Shown here in pieces: positions 23,776-25,489 of a stretch of DNA of 25,489 bases (position 1 is the stretch's first letter; every line of letters begins with the position of its first letter). Under the pieces are notes generated by a model. That model did not search any database, was not told the origin of the DNA, and saw only the letters and a list, made by a program, of their open reading frames with translations. This DNA comes from Clostridiales bacterium UBA929 (GTDB taxonomy: Bacteria > Bacillota > Clostridia > Oscillospirales > UBA929), in assembly GCA_002293625.1 (NCBI GenBank), contig DBDP01000136.1, forward strand, positions 551-26,039, written 5' to 3'. The translations under genes and the position numbers were made by a program.

Positions 23776-25152
23776 TTACGCCTTGACGATGGAGTAACGC
23801 ACGCGGTTGCGCTCGCGTTCCTCGCGCTCTTCGGCGAATTTTTCAAAAACTTGCGGGAAAACGATGTAGGACAGAACGTCTTCGTCACTGCGGGCTTTAT
23901 CCCCGATTTCCTGCTTGCCCTTCTCGAATCCCGGCTGCAGCGTTTCGGCAAAGCGCCCGGTGTAGGGTTTGTCCTCACCCAAAACCTTCTTGATTAAGTC
24001 TCCGCTGACTTCTCCCGGAGGCAAGCCGTATTCGCCGCGCAGGTAGGAGGTGACCTCTTTGGATACGTTTTTGTACCGTTCGCCGACGAGTACGTTGGTC
24101 GCGGCCTGCACACCGACGATTTGGCTGGTGGGCGTGACGAGCGGCGGATAACCCATGTCTTTACGAACGCGCGGCGTCTCCTCCAGCACCAGCGGCAGCT
24201 TATCCATCGCGTTCGCGGCTTTGAGCTGGCTGATGAGGTTGGAGAGCATCCCGCCGGGGATTTGATAGTTCAGCGCGTCGGTGTCGGTCATCATCACCTT
24301 CGGGTCAAGCAGACCGTCTTTGACGTACGCTTCCTGAATCGGGCGGAAGTAGTCGTTGATTTTTTGCAGCACCGGGTAGTCGATGCCGGTTTCGTAACCC
24401 ATTTGGTTCAGAGAGAACGCGAGCGTCTCGGTCGCGGGCTGGCTGGTGCCGCCGGACATGCAGGAGATGGCGGTGTCGATGCCGTCCGCGCCCGCTTCGA
24501 TACCCTTTTGATAGGTCATGAAAGCAAGGCCGGTGGTGCTATGGGTGTGGAGCTGAAGCGGGAGCTTGCAGTTTTCTTTAATAGCCTTGACAAGGTCGTA
24601 GCATTCCTTCGGAGACATGATGCCCGCCATGTCTTTGATGCAAAGCTCGGTCGCGCCCATTTGCTCGATCTTCTTAATGAGCTGCACGTAATTCTCCAGC
24701 GTATGCACCGGGCTTGTGGTATACGAAATCGCGACTTGCGCCGTGCCGCCGTGCTTGACCGTCTCTTTCACCGAGACTTCAAGGTTACGGAGGTCGTTCA
24801 ACGCGTCGAAGATGCGGATCACGTCAATGCCGTTTTTGATCGACAACTCGACGAACTTGCGCACCACGTCGTCCGGGTAGTGCTTGTAACCCAAAAGGTT
24901 CTGACCGCGCAGCAGCATTTGCAGCTTGGTGTTCTTCACGCGTTTGCGGATGTCGCGCAGACGCTGCCACGGATCCTCGCCGAGGTAGCGGAGACAGGTG
25001 TCGAACGTCGCACCGCCCCAGCATTCGAGCGAATAATACCCCGCCTTGTCGAGCGTTTCGAGGCATTCCTCAAACTTCGCATACGGCAGGCGGGTCGCGA
25101 TTAAGGATTGTCCCGCGTCACGCAGGACGGTTTCGGTAAAGCGAACCTTCAT
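23776..25152 (-). CDS. oadA: Oxaloacetate decarboxylase alpha subunit (carboxyltransferase)
   Basis: A 458-residue carboxyltransferase that moves the carboxyl group of oxaloacetate to biotin, giving pyruvate. The TIM-barrel active site is complete: LRDAGQS (Asp12), the carbamylated-lysine position in LCIKDMAG (Lys173) and the metal ligands LHTHSTTG (His202, His204). GGTSQPATE and a PYC_OADA C-terminal domain (about 290-455) follow. The biotin domain is absent and supplied by the separate carrier gene. Without a biotin carboxylase gene nearby, use as pyruvate carboxylase subunit B is less likely than a sodium pump with OadB. First gene of the operon; GGA is about 13 bases from the ATG, a loose spacing, and the extended -10 promoter is at 25212. 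Confidence 0.94.
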   Translation of the reverse strand: MKVRFTETVLRDAGQSLIATRLPYAKFEECLETLDKAGYYSLECWGGATFDTCLRYLGEDPWQRLRDIRKRVKNTKLQMLLRGQNLLGYKHYPDDVVRKFVELSIKNGIDVIRIFDALNDLRNLEVSVKETVKHGGTAQVAISYTTSPVHTLENYVQLIKKIEQMGATELCIKDMAGIMSPKECYDLVKAIKENCKLPLQLHTHSTTGLAFMTYQKGIEAGADGIDTAISCMSGGTSQPATETLAFSLNQMGYETGIDYPVLQKINDYFRPIQEAYVKDGLLDPKVMMTDTDALNYQIPGGMLSNLISQLKAANAMDKLPLVLEETPRVRKDMGYPPLVTPTSQIVGVQAATNVLVGERYKNVSKEVTSYLRGEYGLPPGEVSGDLIKKVLGEDKPYTGRFAETLQPGFEKGKQEIGDKARSDEDVLSYIVFPQVFEKFAEEREERERNRVRYSIVKA

Positions 25153-25211
25153 GGGTTAGACCATTCCTTTCCAAAGCACGGCAGGCACCGGCTGATAAAC
25201 ATTCAAGGGTT

Positions 25212-25240
25212 AGTATAGCACATATGAAGGAGAAATGGAA
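25212..25240 (-). promoter_or_regulatory. Probable promoter of the decarboxylase operon
   Basis: Read on the minus strand: TATACT (25212-25217) preceded by an extended -10 TGC. The hexamer at the -35 position, TTCCAT, is weak. The start near 25205 gives a leader of about 50 bases before oadA. Confidence 0.45.
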
Positions 25241-25264
25241 GACAATAAATGGGAGTTCTATAAA

Positions 25265-25311
25265 AACACAAAACGCCCCTTTCCCGCATTAGTGATGGGA
25301 ATGGGGCGTTT
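25265..25311 (-). terminator. Intrinsic terminator of the gene at the right edge
   Basis: Bases 25271-25285 and 25297-25311 form a 15-base stem with one mismatch (AAACGCCCC with GGGGCGTTT at its base) around an 11-base loop. On the minus strand it is followed by TGTGTTTTTATAG, a good U-rich tail. It starts 13 bases after the stop codon at 25324. Confidence 0.85.
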
Positions 25312-25323
25312 CGCATCCGCGTT

Positions 25324-25489
25324 TTAGCTCGCGCGCAGCAACTCCAAAGCGCGCTTGTACAGCGGATCCATGTCGCAGCCGCAGCTTCCGCACTCCGCGT
25401 CGGCCTTCTCCACGGCGGCAATTAGCGCCGCCTTATTGGCGCCGGTTTCCTCGCCGAGCCATGTCTTGGACGGCGCGTCGATGAGATCC
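25324..25489 (-). CDS. C-terminal end of an unidentified protein with a CGSCGC motif
   Basis: The minus-strand frame open at the window edge gives 54 residues and a TAA stop. It begins DLIDAPSKTWLGEETGANKA, continues with an Ala-rich helix, then ECGSCGCDMDPLYKRALELL and ends RAS. The CxxCxC group could bind a metal or iron-sulfur cluster. The helix-rich end and a strong terminator 13 bases downstream support a real gene. I do not recognise the family, and no start is visible. It is probably the gene upstream of, but separate from, the decarboxylase operon. Confidence 0.7.
   Translation of the reverse strand, partial: DLIDAPSKTWLGEETGANKAALIAAVEKADAECGSCGCDMDPLYKRALELLRAS

Noticed and set aside
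25203..25421. 72-residue minus-strand frame starting MPPWRRPTR
   Set aside because: It runs through the terminator at 25265-25311 and is out of frame with the partial CGSCGC protein that ends just before that terminator.

Overview
The window looks like a chromosomal segment of an anaerobic, moderately GC-rich member of the Clostridia (an Oscillospirales-like organism is my inference). Supporting signs are an AddA-type helicase-nuclease, a glycine dehydrogenase split into two subunits, a Re-citrate-synthase-like enzyme, a biotin-dependent sodium-pump oxaloacetate decarboxylase, strong GGAGG ribosome binding sites and many 4-base ATGA/GTGA gene overlaps. No tRNA, rRNA, CRISPR array, transposase or phage gene was seen.

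Layout. (1) 1-2652, plus strand: the C-terminal part of addA. (2) 2666-4761, minus strand: an HMGL-family Re-citrate-synthase-like enzyme translationally coupled to a SAM methyltransferase. (3) 4762-5264: a roughly 500-base gap that is not empty. It holds a compact two-promoter locus. A minus-strand unit encodes a 24-residue cationic amphipathic peptide whose Shine-Dalgarno sequence is buried in a hairpin. A plus-strand promoter fires towards the peptide gene's 3' end, and both units meet in one hairpin that contains the peptide's stop codon. This is the architecture of a type I toxin-antitoxin system and is the most novel thing here. (4) 5265-10089, plus strand: a coupled three-gene operon of a hybrid histidine kinase with two receiver domains, an ABC ATPase and an ABC exporter permease. 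(5) 10164-16105, minus strand: a DsbA-like protein, a CE15-type esterase lipoprotein, then gcvT, gcvH, gcvPA and gcvPB, tightly packed. (6) 16292-21568, minus strand: a protein-mannosyltransferase-like membrane glycosyltransferase, a PHP phosphatase, a DUF3298-like lipoprotein and a B12-binding radical SAM protein. (7) 21738-25152, minus strand: the decarboxylase operon oadA, oadG, biotin carrier, oadB. (8) 25324-25489, minus strand: the C-terminus of an unidentified cysteine-bearing protein with a good terminator.

How the parts work together. The decarboxylase operon converts oxaloacetate to pyruvate and would couple this to sodium export. The Re-citrate-synthase-like enzyme would use the same substrate in the other direction. 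The glycine cleavage genes feed one-carbon and NADH pools, although the lipoamide dehydrogenase (L protein) is not in the window. The PMT/PHP/lipoprotein/radical SAM group looks like an envelope-related operon.

Two non-coding themes recur. One is a short dispersed repeat with GTAGGGCG-type ends at 2655, 16142-16281, 18628-18709 and 21669. One copy lies in frame inside the signal peptide of a lipoprotein. The other is a 43-base hairpin family with two copies (4890-4932 and 10118-10160) related by compensatory base-pair changes.
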